Shown here piece after piece: positions 15,915-24,264 of a stretch of 48,324 nt of DNA (position 1 is the first letter of the stretch; every line of letters starts with the position of its first letter). The DNA is from CG1-02-35-72 sp036170135 (lineage in GTDB: Bacteria > Bacteroidota > Bacteroidia > Flavobacteriales > Flavobacteriaceae), in NCBI GenBank assembly GCA_036170135.1, contig JAVHOP010000022.1, forward strand, positions 1-48,324, in the 5' to 3' direction. The translations under genes were made by a program, and so were the position numbers. The notes beneath the pieces were generated by a model. It saw only the letters and a program-made list of their open reading frames with translations. It did no database searches and was not told where the DNA came from.

Positions 15915-16892
15915 TTAAATCTTACGTTCAATTACGTAATTTACCATCAGTTGTAGCGCATCTTTATAAGGGGAATCTGGGAATTTTTTTAACAAATCTA
16001 AAGCCTCGGTTTGGTAGGCTTTCATTTTAGTAATGGTATAGTCAATACCGCCATTTGTTTTGACAAAATCAATGACTTCTTTTACGCGTTTTTTATCTTT
16101 GTTATGGTTCTTAACGGAGTTAATAAGCCAAGCTTTTTCTTTTTGAGAACAATGATTTAAGGTGTAAATTAGGGGCAATGTCATTTTTTGTTCTTTGATA
16201 TCGATGCCAGTTGGTTTGCCAATTTGAGCTTCGGTATAATCGAATAAATCATCTTTAATTTGAAAAGCAATACCAATCAATTCTCCAAATTTTCGCATCG
16301 TTGCAATGGTTTCTTCATCGGCATAAACGCTGGCTGCACCAATACCACAGCAAGCGGCAATTAAAGTAGCTGTTTTTTGACGGATGATTTCAAAATAAAC
16401 AGCTTCATCAATATCTAATTTTCGCGCTTTTTCAATTTGAAGTAATTCACCTTCGCTCATTTCTCTAACGGCAATCGAAATCAATTTTAAGATGTCAATA
16501 TCGTCGTGATCAATAGATAATAAAAGGCCTTTGGCAAAAAAGAAATCACCTACCAAAACGGCAATTTTATTTTTCCATAATGCGTTAAGAGAGAAAAATC
16601 CGCGACGACGGTTACTGTCGTCAACCACATCATCGTGAACCAATGAGGCGGTATGAATGAGCTCGATTATTGAAGCCCCACGATAGGTACGCTCGGTAAA
16701 ATTGCCTTTAGACACCATTTTGGCGACTAAAAACACAAACATGGGGCGCATTTGTTTGCCTTTACGGCGGACAATAAAGTAAGTAATGCGGTTTAAAAGT
16801 GGCACTTTGCTAGCCATAGATTCTTTAAACTTGCGTTCAAAGATTTCCATTTCAATTTGGATAGGCTGTTTTATTTGTGCTACAATATTCAC
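15915..16892 (-). CDS. Polyprenyl diphosphate synthase (trans, long chain)
   Basis: 325 aa, all-helical isoprenyl synthase fold. The first aspartate-rich motif is DDVVDD (residues 87-92, within LVHDDVVDDSNRRRG) and the second is QIKDDLFDYTEAQIGKPTG (about residues 211-229), with KQMRP near residue 47 binding isopentenyl diphosphate. The residues four and five places before the first motif are small (Ser83, Ala82), which in this family allows long chains; the product is probably the menaquinone side chain. It lies 6 nt downstream of glnS on the same strand and is likely co-transcribed. Confidence 0.9.
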   Translation of the reverse strand: MNIVAQIKQPIQIEMEIFERKFKESMASKVPLLNRITYFIVRRKGKQMRPMFVFLVAKMVSKGNFTERTYRGASIIELIHTASLVHDDVVDDSNRRRGFFSLNALWKNKIAVLVGDFFFAKGLLLSIDHDDIDILKLISIAVREMSEGELLQIEKARKLDIDEAVYFEIIRQKTATLIAACCGIGAASVYADEETIATMRKFGELIGIAFQIKDDLFDYTEAQIGKPTGIDIKEQKMTLPLIYTLNHCSQKEKAWLINSVKNHNKDKKRVKEVIDFVKTNGGIDYTITKMKAYQTEALDLLKKFPDSPYKDALQLMVNYVIERKI

Positions 16893-16898
16893 AATTTG

Positions 16899-18590
16899 TT
16901 ATTCTTTAGCTTCAGTTTTTGCCCAACTATCACGTAGCGAAACGGTTCTATTAAACACTAGATGATTGGGTTTGCTGTCATCATCAATATTAAAATAACC
17001 AAGACGTTGAAACTGAAATCGGTCGCCAATTTTGGCTTCCTTTAAACTTGGTTCAACAAAAGCTCGATTGTTTACAATTAAAGAATCGGGATTGATAAAG
17101 GTTTTAAAATCGATGTCTTTTTGAGCATCAGGCGCTTCGTGATTAAACAAACGGTCGTATAATCTAACTTCGGCTTTTACAGCATGTTTTATAGAAACCC
17201 AATGTAAAGTACCTTTCACTTTGCGTTGACTTTCTTCGCTTCCGCTGCCACTTTTACTTAACGGATCGTAGGTACAGTGAATTTCTGTTACGTCGCCACT
17301 TTCGTTTTTAACTACACTGTTTGCTTTTATGATATAAGCATTTTTAAGACGGACTTCACTATTGAGTTTTAAACGGAAGAATTTTTTGTTGGCTTCTTCT
17401 CTAAAGTCTTCTTGTTCAATATAAATTTCTCTTGAAAACGGAACTTTTCTATACCCTGCACTTTCGTCTTCTTGATTATTCTCAGCTTCTAACCATTCTT
17501 CTTTTTCTTCAGGATAATTGGTAATCAATACTTTTACAGGATCTAAAACGGCCATCACACGCGGTGCAGTTTTATTTAAATCGTCTTTGATGCAAAATTC
17601 TAAAAGGGCCACATCGGTTACATTGTCACGTTTGGCAATTCCAGCTAATTCGCTGAATTTCTTGATAGATTCTGGCGTATAACCGCGTCGGCGTAAGCCC
17701 GAAATGGTAGGCATCCGTGGGTCGTCCCAACCATTAACCAAATTTTCGTTAACCAATTGCAACAACTTGCGTTTACTCATCACGGTATAGCTCAAATTAC
17801 GACGGGCAAATTCGCGTTGCTTGGGGCGAATCAATTTTGCATCGCAAACTTGATCTAGAAACCAATCGTATAATTCGCGATGGCTTTTGAACTCTAAGGT
17901 GCAAATGGAGTGTGAAATTTGTTCGATATAATCCGATTCGCCGTGTGTCCAATCGTACATCGGGTAAATATTCCAATCGTTTTTGGTACGATGATGGGCG
18001 CGTTTTAAAATGCGATAAATAATAGGGTCACGCATCAACATATTGGGCGATGACATATCAATTTTGGCGCGCAAAACGTGAGTCCCTTCATCGAATTCAC
18101 CTTGTTTCATGCGTTCAAAAAGCGTTAAATTTTCGGAAACGGAACGGTTTCTGTGTGGACTTTCAGTGCCAATTTTGGTTGGCGTTCCTTTTTGTTGCGC
18201 CATCGTTTCAGAACTTTGGTCATCAACATAAGCTTTGCCATTTTTAATCAGCAAAACAGCCCAATTGTATAACTGTTGAAAATAATCGGAAGAATACAAT
18301 TCTTTATCCCATTTAAATCCAAGCCATTGAATGTCGTGTTTTATGGCATCAACATATTCTTGTTCTTCTTTAGCAGGATTGGTATCGTCGAAACGCAAAT
18401 TAACAGGAGCATTGTAAGTTAATCCCAATCCAAAATTTAAACAGATTGAAGCGGCGTGACCGATATGTAAATAGCCATTTGGCTCAGGAGGAAAGCGGAA
18501 TCGCAACTTTTTAGAATCGAGTCCGTTTGATAAATCTTCTTCTATAATTTGCTCTAAAAAATTGAGCGCTTTTTTATTGTCGTCCATCAT
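16899..18590 (-). CDS. glnS: Glutaminyl-tRNA synthetase
   Basis: 563-aa class I synthetase charging tRNA-Gln. HIGH is at residues 42-45 in PPEPNGYLHIGHAAS, the KMSKS-like loop is VMSKRKL (about residue 270), and the C-terminal anticodon-binding beta-barrel domains are present. Its presence implies direct glutaminylation rather than only the transamidation route. Two adjacent ATG codons (18590 and 18587) are equivalent starts. Housekeeping; probably in one unit with the polyprenyl synthase. Confidence 0.96.
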   Translation of the reverse strand: MMDDNKKALNFLEQIIEEDLSNGLDSKKLRFRFPPEPNGYLHIGHAASICLNFGLGLTYNAPVNLRFDDTNPAKEEQEYVDAIKHDIQWLGFKWDKELYSSDYFQQLYNWAVLLIKNGKAYVDDQSSETMAQQKGTPTKIGTESPHRNRSVSENLTLFERMKQGEFDEGTHVLRAKIDMSSPNMLMRDPIIYRILKRAHHRTKNDWNIYPMYDWTHGESDYIEQISHSICTLEFKSHRELYDWFLDQVCDAKLIRPKQREFARRNLSYTVMSKRKLLQLVNENLVNGWDDPRMPTISGLRRRGYTPESIKKFSELAGIAKRDNVTDVALLEFCIKDDLNKTAPRVMAVLDPVKVLITNYPEEKEEWLEAENNQEDESAGYRKVPFSREIYIEQEDFREEANKKFFRLKLNSEVRLKNAYIIKANSVVKNESGDVTEIHCTYDPLSKSGSGSEESQRKVKGTLHWVSIKHAVKAEVRLYDRLFNHEAPDAQKDIDFKTFINPDSLIVNNRAFVEPSLKEAKIGDRFQFQRLGYFNIDDDSKPNHLVFNRTVSLRDSWAKTEAKE

Positions 18591-18653
18591 TTTTAATAAA
18601 AAGTCAAAAATAATGAAAAAAGTTGGTTTGAAAGCCGATTAAAATTAAAATAC

Positions 18654-18671
18654 CACACGAAACAAAGTGTG
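18654..18671 (-). other. Small hairpin between the CorA and glnS genes
   Basis: CACAC and GTGTG (5 bp) enclose an 8-nt loop in the 168-nt spacer between the CorA-like gene and glnS, both read on the minus strand. It is too weak to call a terminator with confidence. Confidence 0.3.
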
Positions 18672-18758
18672 TTATTAGCGACAAAAAAGTGAATTTTAAT
18701 TCTAAAATCAGGATTATTTGCCAACCTAAATTCTTTGAAAATTACTCTAAAAATGAGC

Positions 18759-19688
18759 TTAAAACCATTGTTTTTTTCTCAAGAAGAACACTCCTATAAC
18801 TGATAAAATAACTGAGCCTAAAATAATTCCCGGCATTGCAAACTTAGAACTTTCCATAAAATTGGGCACGTTCATCCCAAAAACACTGGCAATTAAGGTT
18901 GGAATCATTAGGATAATTGAAACCAGCGTTAGTTGTTTAATAACGACGTTTAAATTATTAGAAATTACCGAAGCAAAAGTTTCCATCATCCCACTTTGGA
19001 TATCGGCATAAATTTGTGCCATTTCTAGCGCTTGTTTATTTTCGATAAAAGCATCTTCGAGTAAATCTTCATTGATTTCGGTTGTTATTTTCTTTGAATT
19101 TCTAAGTTTAGCCAGCACAATTTCATTGGCTTTAATAGAAGTTATAAAGTAAACAAGGCTTTTTTCCATCTTCAAAATCTTGTTTAATTCTTTATTTTTA
19201 ATAGATTTTTCAAGGTCTTGTTCAATTAAGGAAGTGCGTTGGTTAATTTGTTTCAAATAGTTAAGATACAAACTACCACTGCGAAGAAATAATCTCAAAA
19301 CAAAATTGATACTATCCGAAATTTGTCGATAATGTTCTCTAAAAGGTGATGGTTGACCAATTGGCAAAACTTCATTGTCTTGCATACAAATGCTCAAAGT
19401 AAAGTTATTAGTGATAAAAATGCCGAGTGGAATGGTGTGAAAAGGCACTCCGTTGTTGGGCGCTTCGACAGGAATTCTCAAAATAATTAAGGTCCAATCA
19501 TCTTCAAACTCAATACGTGGGCGCTCGTCAATATCTAAAATGTCATTAATTGAATCACTAGGTAATTTATAATCGTCTGTAAGTCTTGTGATTTCTAGTT
19601 GCGTTGGGTTTGTTACATTTATCCAACATCCTTTTTCTAGTTTTGCGATTTCATTATAACCACCAAAAGTTTTGAAAATTTTAATCAT
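18759..19688 (-). CDS. CorA-family magnesium/divalent cation transporter
   Basis: 309 aa. It has a long soluble N-terminal domain, a helical stalk and two C-terminal membrane helices. The signature GMN at residues 271-273 (ASVFGMNVPNF) closes the first helix, and the tail ends in basic residues FLRKKQWF, as usual for the pentameric CorA channels. Mg2+ is the most likely ion; Co2+ or Ni2+ are possible. It lies downstream of rsmA on the same strand, but the assembly gap between them prevents judging operon structure. Confidence 0.9.
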   Translation of the reverse strand: MIKIFKTFGGYNEIAKLEKGCWINVTNPTQLEITRLTDDYKLPSDSINDILDIDERPRIEFEDDWTLIILRIPVEAPNNGVPFHTIPLGIFITNNFTLSICMQDNEVLPIGQPSPFREHYRQISDSINFVLRLFLRSGSLYLNYLKQINQRTSLIEQDLEKSIKNKELNKILKMEKSLVYFITSIKANEIVLAKLRNSKKITTEINEDLLEDAFIENKQALEMAQIYADIQSGMMETFASVISNNLNVVIKQLTLVSIILMIPTLIASVFGMNVPNFMESSKFAMPGIILGSVILSVIGVFFLRKKQWF

Positions 19689-19872
19689 GATTTTGTTTCC
19701 TTAAGTTAATCTGAAAGGAAACACACAAGCCCCTTGCAGAAATTAATATTTTGAGATATTATAATACGGGCCNNNNNNNNNNNNNNNNNNNNNNNNNNNN
19801 NNNNNNNNNNNNNNNNNNNNNNNNNNNNNNNNNNNNNNNNNNNNNNNNNNNNNNNNNNNNNNNNNNNNNNNN

Positions 19873-19961
19873 TGTAAAGTTAAGGCATCGGCAATTTTTT
19901 GAGCGATATTTTTATTGGTCAAAAAATGTTGTCCGAGATATTTTTTTGGTTTAACGTTCAT
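19873..19961 (-). CDS. rsmA: 16S rRNA dimethyladenosine transferase (RsmA/KsgA), N-terminal fragment before a gap
   Basis: The visible 29 residues, MNVKPKKYLGQHFLTNKNI and on, are the hallmark N-terminus of KsgA (KKxLGQxFL). The frame runs into the 100-N gap at 19872. The full protein is about 260 residues. The 30 nt left of the gap on the same strand end at a stop without recognisable KsgA sequence, so most of the gene is missing from the assembly rather than deleted. It starts 9 nt after the DUF4286 stop and likely shares its transcript. Confidence 0.85.
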
Positions 19962-19970
19962 AAATAAATT

Positions 19971-20282
19971 TTAATGCTCAGAAATTATTTCGAGCTCTGT
20001 TCTAAACGACACAAATTTACCCTTAAATAAATCGGTGAATTCTTGGCGCAGGTGTTCGGCATCTTCTTTATAATAGCGTTCTAAAGTTGATTTATCGGTT
20101 GTGGTATATTGAACAGAATAGGTAAAACCACCCAGTTCTTCTTCAACCAAAACCCGCGACAATTTTGCCGAAATAAATTTTTTAGTAGCCAATACATCAG
20201 GAATGTGTTTGGTTTGCATCCAATGTAACCATTCGTTGTGAACCGATTGGTCTATATTAGTGGTAACGTTGTAAATTATCAT
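19971..20282 (-). CDS. DUF4286 family protein
   Basis: 103 aa, a small alpha/beta protein resembling the ferredoxin-like dimeric barrels (MIIYNVTTNIDQSVHNEWL, then HIPDVLATKKF and YSVQYTTTDKSTLERYY). DUF4286 proteins are frequent beside rsmA in Bacteroidetes; no function is established. It sits 4 nt after the upstream TPR gene and 9 nt before rsmA, so all three look like one operon. Confidence 0.8.
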   Translation of the reverse strand: MIIYNVTTNIDQSVHNEWLHWMQTKHIPDVLATKKFISAKLSRVLVEEELGGFTYSVQYTTTDKSTLERYYKEDAEHLRQEFTDLFKGKFVSFRTELEIISEH

Positions 20283-20286
20283 AAAT

Positions 20287-22068
20287 TTAGTTTAATTGAG
20301 CCGGCTTTAATTGCCGATAAGCACTTCTGGCTTCCACCAAATAAATACTTGACGGATAATCGAAAATAATTTTCTCAAAATATTGCGAAGCTTTTTCGGT
20401 ATTAATCAGTTTGTTTAAGTAAAGTTTGGCAACGCTAAAACAAGCATCATCGGCTAGAATATCGGTTTTATTTATGGTTATAATTTTCAAGTAATTAGCT
20501 TCGGCTTTATCGTAATCCTTCAGCTTTTCTAAGATTTGCGCTTGTTTATAAAGTGCATAAGTTTCAATTGGGAAGCCTTTAAATTTTGTTAGGATGGTAT
20601 TTAAACTGTCAACTGCTTCTGAATTTTTATTCTGAAATGCCAATAATTCCGCTTGAGCGTAATGACCTAAGGCGCTAGAATCACCAACTTGATAGTTGTT
20701 TTCAATTAAAACACTCAATTGCAAAGCATCGTTGGCAATGAGTTGCGATGTTTCACTTTTTAAAACATTAAGTTGGGTTTGCGCCCAACTGAAATCGCCT
20801 TTATAATACGATGTTTGTGCAATTTTAAAAGTGGCCAATTGCGCTAAAACCGAGTTTTTATAATTTGTTTTTAACTGAGTATAAGCCACCAAAGCACGAT
20901 TTAATTGGTTTGAATAAACAAATAAATCAGCTAAATCGAGTTTTAGTTGTCCTTTTTTTAAATCGTCGAGTTCTAGATTTAATGATTTTTGCAACAAATC
21001 AATAGCTTGATTAGGTTGGTTTAAATAATATCCTAAAAATGCAGCATAAACTTGTTGGATGCTAATAGTGTTGGTGTTAAAACCAAAATCGGTTAGCAAT
21101 TGTTTAAATTTTGTATCTATTAAAGTTAAATCTTTTGGTGTTGTTTTAGTGGCGATTTCTATTTTTATCAGATATAAATTAGCTTGAATAGTCAGTTGAA
21201 TATCACTGGTGTTTTTAAGAATAAAATCAAAACATTGCGCCGAATTGCCATAATCTTGATCGTTAAAAGTAATGTCGCCAAGAGCTAATAATCGGCTAAA
21301 ATCATCCGGCTGTCGTTTAAAAATTGCTTTTTCTTGAATCAATGCTTTTGCATAACTTTTCTCTTGCATGTACATCCAACTTAACAACATATTCCACGAG
21401 GTATTTGGGTTGGTTTGCAAGCGCTGAATCAATAAATTTTTAAAGAAAATATTGTTTTCATTTTGAGGGTCTTCATTGGTAAAAGTTCCGACGTATCGCA
21501 AAATTTCAAGTGTGTAAGTTGGGTCGCTTTCAACAATGTTCAATAACATATCAAACATATTGTTAATGAGCCCTTGCTCACCATAAATCAAAGCAATTTG
21601 AAGATTGAAATTCAAATTTGGGTCTTTTTTCATGGCCGTTTGATATACTCGCAATGCAAAATCTAACAAATTGTTATTTTGAAAAGCCAGGCCGGTATTA
21701 TAACCTAATTCGGGATTGGTTTCAACGGCTTTAGCAGCAATTTCATAATACGAAGTTGCCTTGTCTTTTTGACCTTGCAAAGCATAATTGTAGCCCAATT
21801 CTACATTAAATTGTAGTTGGTCTGGATATTTTTTTAACTGATCTATAATAACTTGATTAGCCATCGAATATTTTTCAGTTTGCTGATAACTCGATACTAG
21901 GAATTTAAAATAATCGGTACGGTAAACATATTTTTCGTGAAGTGCTTTGTAGAGTTCAATCGCTTTTTCATATTGACCCGAATTGTAATAATTGCGAGCC
22001 AAAGCAGGGCTTTGCGCCGATAGATGCACACAAGTCAAGATAAATAGCGCAATTAAAAAAGCCTTCAT
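20287..22068 (-). CDS. Exported tetratricopeptide-repeat protein
   Basis: About 593 aa from the ATG at 22068, which begins a clean signal peptide (MKAFLIALFILTCVHLSAQ); the frame extends 10 residues further to 22098 but that start spoils the signal. The rest is TPR-type helical hairpins: an N-terminal set (ARNYYNSGQYEKAIELYKAL) and a C-terminal set (AEANYLKIITINKTDILADD). A scaffold for protein interactions in the periplasm is likely; partner unknown. A near-consensus -7 box TATCTTTA (complement of 22088-22095) lies 20 nt before the start. First gene of the TPR-DUF4286-rsmA unit. Confidence 0.82.
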   Translation of the reverse strand: MKAFLIALFILTCVHLSAQSPALARNYYNSGQYEKAIELYKALHEKYVYRTDYFKFLVSSYQQTEKYSMANQVIIDQLKKYPDQLQFNVELGYNYALQGQKDKATSYYEIAAKAVETNPELGYNTGLAFQNNNLLDFALRVYQTAMKKDPNLNFNLQIALIYGEQGLINNMFDMLLNIVESDPTYTLEILRYVGTFTNEDPQNENNIFFKNLLIQRLQTNPNTSWNMLLSWMYMQEKSYAKALIQEKAIFKRQPDDFSRLLALGDITFNDQDYGNSAQCFDFILKNTSDIQLTIQANLYLIKIEIATKTTPKDLTLIDTKFKQLLTDFGFNTNTISIQQVYAAFLGYYLNQPNQAIDLLQKSLNLELDDLKKGQLKLDLADLFVYSNQLNRALVAYTQLKTNYKNSVLAQLATFKIAQTSYYKGDFSWAQTQLNVLKSETSQLIANDALQLSVLIENNYQVGDSSALGHYAQAELLAFQNKNSEAVDSLNTILTKFKGFPIETYALYKQAQILEKLKDYDKAEANYLKIITINKTDILADDACFSVAKLYLNKLINTEKASQYFEKIIFDYPSSIYLVEARSAYRQLKPAQLN

Positions 22069-22234
22069 TAAATAAAAATTGTTGTGGTAAAGATACAAAA
22101 CTAGGGTTAAAGTATTTTTATTTTGAACCGAGCTTTTGTTTTAGTCTCTAAAAGAAAATATACGAAATTATATAATAGGATATGAATAAAAAATTTGTCC
22201 AAAATGAGCGGACTAATTAATACAAATTATTTTG

Positions 22235-22242
22235 TACATTTG
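22235..22242 (+). promoter_or_regulatory. -7 element of the rpsP operon promoter
   Basis: TACATTTG is an exact TAnnTTTG match 48 nt before the rpsP ATG, downstream of an AT-rich tract. The leader has no Shine-Dalgarno-like purine block, as is usual for Bacteroidetes. Confidence 0.6.
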
Positions 22243-22289
22243 CGCCCTAATTAATAATCGGGGTCGTGTACCTCAAAATTTAACAATTT

Positions 22290-22853
22290 ATGTCCGTAAA
22301 AATTAGATTACAAAGACACGGTAAAAAGAATAAACCTTTTTACTGGATCGTTGTCGCCGATGCGCGTGCAGCGAGAGATGGTAAATATCTTGAAAAAATA
22401 GGTACTTATAATCCAAACACAAATCCAGCAACCATTAATTTAGACCTTGATGGGGCTGTAAAATGGTTACAAAATGGTGCGCAACCAACAGATACCACAA
22501 AAGCTATTCTTTCTTACAAAGGAGCCATGTTAAAAAATCATTTAGCTGGTGGCGTTAGAAAAGGTGCTTTAACAGAAGAACAAGCTGAAGAGAAATTCAA
22601 TGCTTGGTTAGATGCTAAAGAAGGTAAAATTGGTGCTAAAAAAGATGGTTTAGCTAAGGCTGGTGCCGATGCTAAAGCAGTAACTTTAGCTGCCGAAAAA
22701 GAAGTAAATGCCAAACGTATTGCCGATGCAAATGCCGCATTAGTAGCCGAAGAAGAAGCTGCAAAAGCAGCGAAAGCTGCTGCCGAAGCACCTGCTGCAG
22801 AAGAAGCACCTGTTGAAGAAGCTCCAGAAGCTACAACAGAATCTGCTGAGTAA
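22290..22853 (+). CDS. rpsP: 30S ribosomal protein S16 with long Ala/Glu-rich C-terminal extension
   Basis: Residues 1-80 are ordinary S16 (MSVKIRLQRHGKKNKPFYWIV, then DARAARDGKYLEKIGTYNPN). The protein continues to 187 aa, the last part almost only Ala, Glu and Lys, ending EEAPEATTESAE. Extended S16 is common in Bacteroidetes; the tail's role is unknown. First gene of rpsP-rimM-trmN6, with 12 nt to rimM. Confidence 0.95.
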   Translation: MSVKIRLQRHGKKNKPFYWIVVADARAARDGKYLEKIGTYNPNTNPATINLDLDGAVKWLQNGAQPTDTTKAILSYKGAMLKNHLAGGVRKGALTEEQAEEKFNAWLDAKEGKIGAKKDGLAKAGADAKAVTLAAEKEVNAKRIADANAALVAEEEAAKAAKAAAEAPAAEEAPVEEAPEATTESAE

Positions 22854-22865
22854 ACGCCGAGCAAT

Positions 22866-23393
22866 ATGCGGAAAGAAGACTGTTTTTATCTTGGCATTGT
22901 TGCTAGAAAACACAGTTTTAAAGGTGAGGTTGTTCTTGTTTTAGATACCGATGAACCTTACCGCTATGAAAATATGGAATCAGTTTTTATTGCCATCGGC
23001 AATAATCTGATTCCTTTTTTTATTAAAAAATCCCTTCTTCAAAAGGGAAATCAGCTAAGAGTTACTTTTGAAGATATAAACAATGAAGCTGATGCGGATA
23101 GCATTTTAAATTCTGAAGTTTACTTACCCTTAAAATTCTTGCCAAAACTAACTGGAACGCAATTTTATTTTCACGAAATTATTGGTTTTGAAGTTATCGA
23201 TAAAAAATTTGGGGCGATTGGAATTTTAGAAAATGTTAATGACTCAGGCGTTCAGGCTTTACTCGAAATAAAGCACGATTCGGTTACAATCTTAATTCCG
23301 ATGGTCGATAAATTCATTAAAGAAATCGATCGGAAAAATAAAAAATTACATATCGAAGCGCCGAATGGTTTGATAGATTTGTATCTACAATAA
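22866..23393 (+). CDS. rimM: Ribosome maturation factor RimM
   Basis: 175 aa. The N-terminal RimM domain starts DCFYLGIVARKHSFKGEVVL, and the C-terminal PRC-barrel has FYFHEIIGFEVIDK and later ILIPMVDKFIKEID. It helps assemble the 30S head by binding S19. Being next to rpsP is the conserved order in bacteria. 18 nt separate it from the following methyltransferase. Confidence 0.93.
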   Translation: MRKEDCFYLGIVARKHSFKGEVVLVLDTDEPYRYENMESVFIAIGNNLIPFFIKKSLLQKGNQLRVTFEDINNEADADSILNSEVYLPLKFLPKLTGTQFYFHEIIGFEVIDKKFGAIGILENVNDSGVQALLEIKHDSVTILIPMVDKFIKEIDRKNKKLHIEAPNGLIDLYLQ

Positions 23394-23411
23394 GCAATTT
23401 GTATTCCAATA

Positions 23412-24122
23412 ATGGAAGCTTTCAAATTTAAACATTTCACCATTAATCAAGATAAAACGGCTATGAAAGTCGGTACCGATGGCGTATTGTTAGGCGCTTG
23501 GGTTAGATTAAATCCTGAGATAAATAGCATTTTAGATATTGGAACCGGCACCGGATTATTTGCGCTACAACTCGCACAAAGAAGTGATGTAAAAACCATT
23601 GATGCTATAGAAATTGAGCCAAATGCTTTTGAACAAGCTGTTGAAAATTTTGAAGATTCAGATTGGGGCGACCGATTGTATTGTTACCATTCATCATTAC
23701 AAAAATTTACCAAAGAGCTAGATGAATCATACGATTTAATTGTTTCAAATCCACCATATTACCAAGACAATCATCAAATTGAAAATAAAGAACGCAACAA
23801 AGCAAGACATAACACTTGTTTAACTTATCGCGAATTGATAAGTTGTACTGCTAAATTATTATCCAAAAATGGGGAATGTGCCTTTATAATTCCATTCGCT
23901 GATGAAGAATCTTTTTTAAAATTGGCTTTAAAAAACAATTTATATCCGCTAAGGATAACGCGCGTCAAAGGAAATGAAACCACACCGATTAAACGCAGTT
24001 TGTTGCAACTTTCATTTACCGAAACCCAACCGACAATTGATGAATTGGTTATAGAAATCAGCCGGCACCACTATACCGAAGCTTATAAAAATTTGGTTAA
24101 GGATTTTTATTTGAAAATGTAA
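23412..24122 (+). CDS. trmN6: tRNA1(Val) adenine-37 N6-methyltransferase
   Basis: 236 aa, Rossmann-fold methyltransferase. SAM motif I is DIGTGTG (residues 42-48), the catalytic NPPY is at 113-116 (VSNPPYYQDN), and the N-terminal KFKHFTINQDKTAMKVGTDGVLLGAW is the YfiC/TrmN6 signature. It modifies A37 of tRNA-Val. Close spacing suggests co-transcription with rpsP-rimM. TrmN6 is the best fit among related N6-adenine enzymes. Confidence 0.88.
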   Translation: MEAFKFKHFTINQDKTAMKVGTDGVLLGAWVRLNPEINSILDIGTGTGLFALQLAQRSDVKTIDAIEIEPNAFEQAVENFEDSDWGDRLYCYHSSLQKFTKELDESYDLIVSNPPYYQDNHQIENKERNKARHNTCLTYRELISCTAKLLSKNGECAFIIPFADEESFLKLALKNNLYPLRITRVKGNETTPIKRSLLQLSFTETQPTIDELVIEISRHHYTEAYKNLVKDFYLKM

Positions 24123-24264
24123 CTCCCAAAAATTAACCGATTTATCAAAAAAAATTCTAGATAGACCCTTCAAAACAAACAGCTTTCATCCAAAAGAGTT
24201 TTAATAAATTAGAGCTATTTGGCCTTTTAGTTTACTTTTTTATTCGAGGGATTTGGTTTTGAGA

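Noticed and set aside
22538..22864. 108-aa minus-strand open frame of Ala and Ser opposite rpsP
   Set aside because: It is the antisense of the low-complexity Ala/Glu tail of S16; a compositional shadow.
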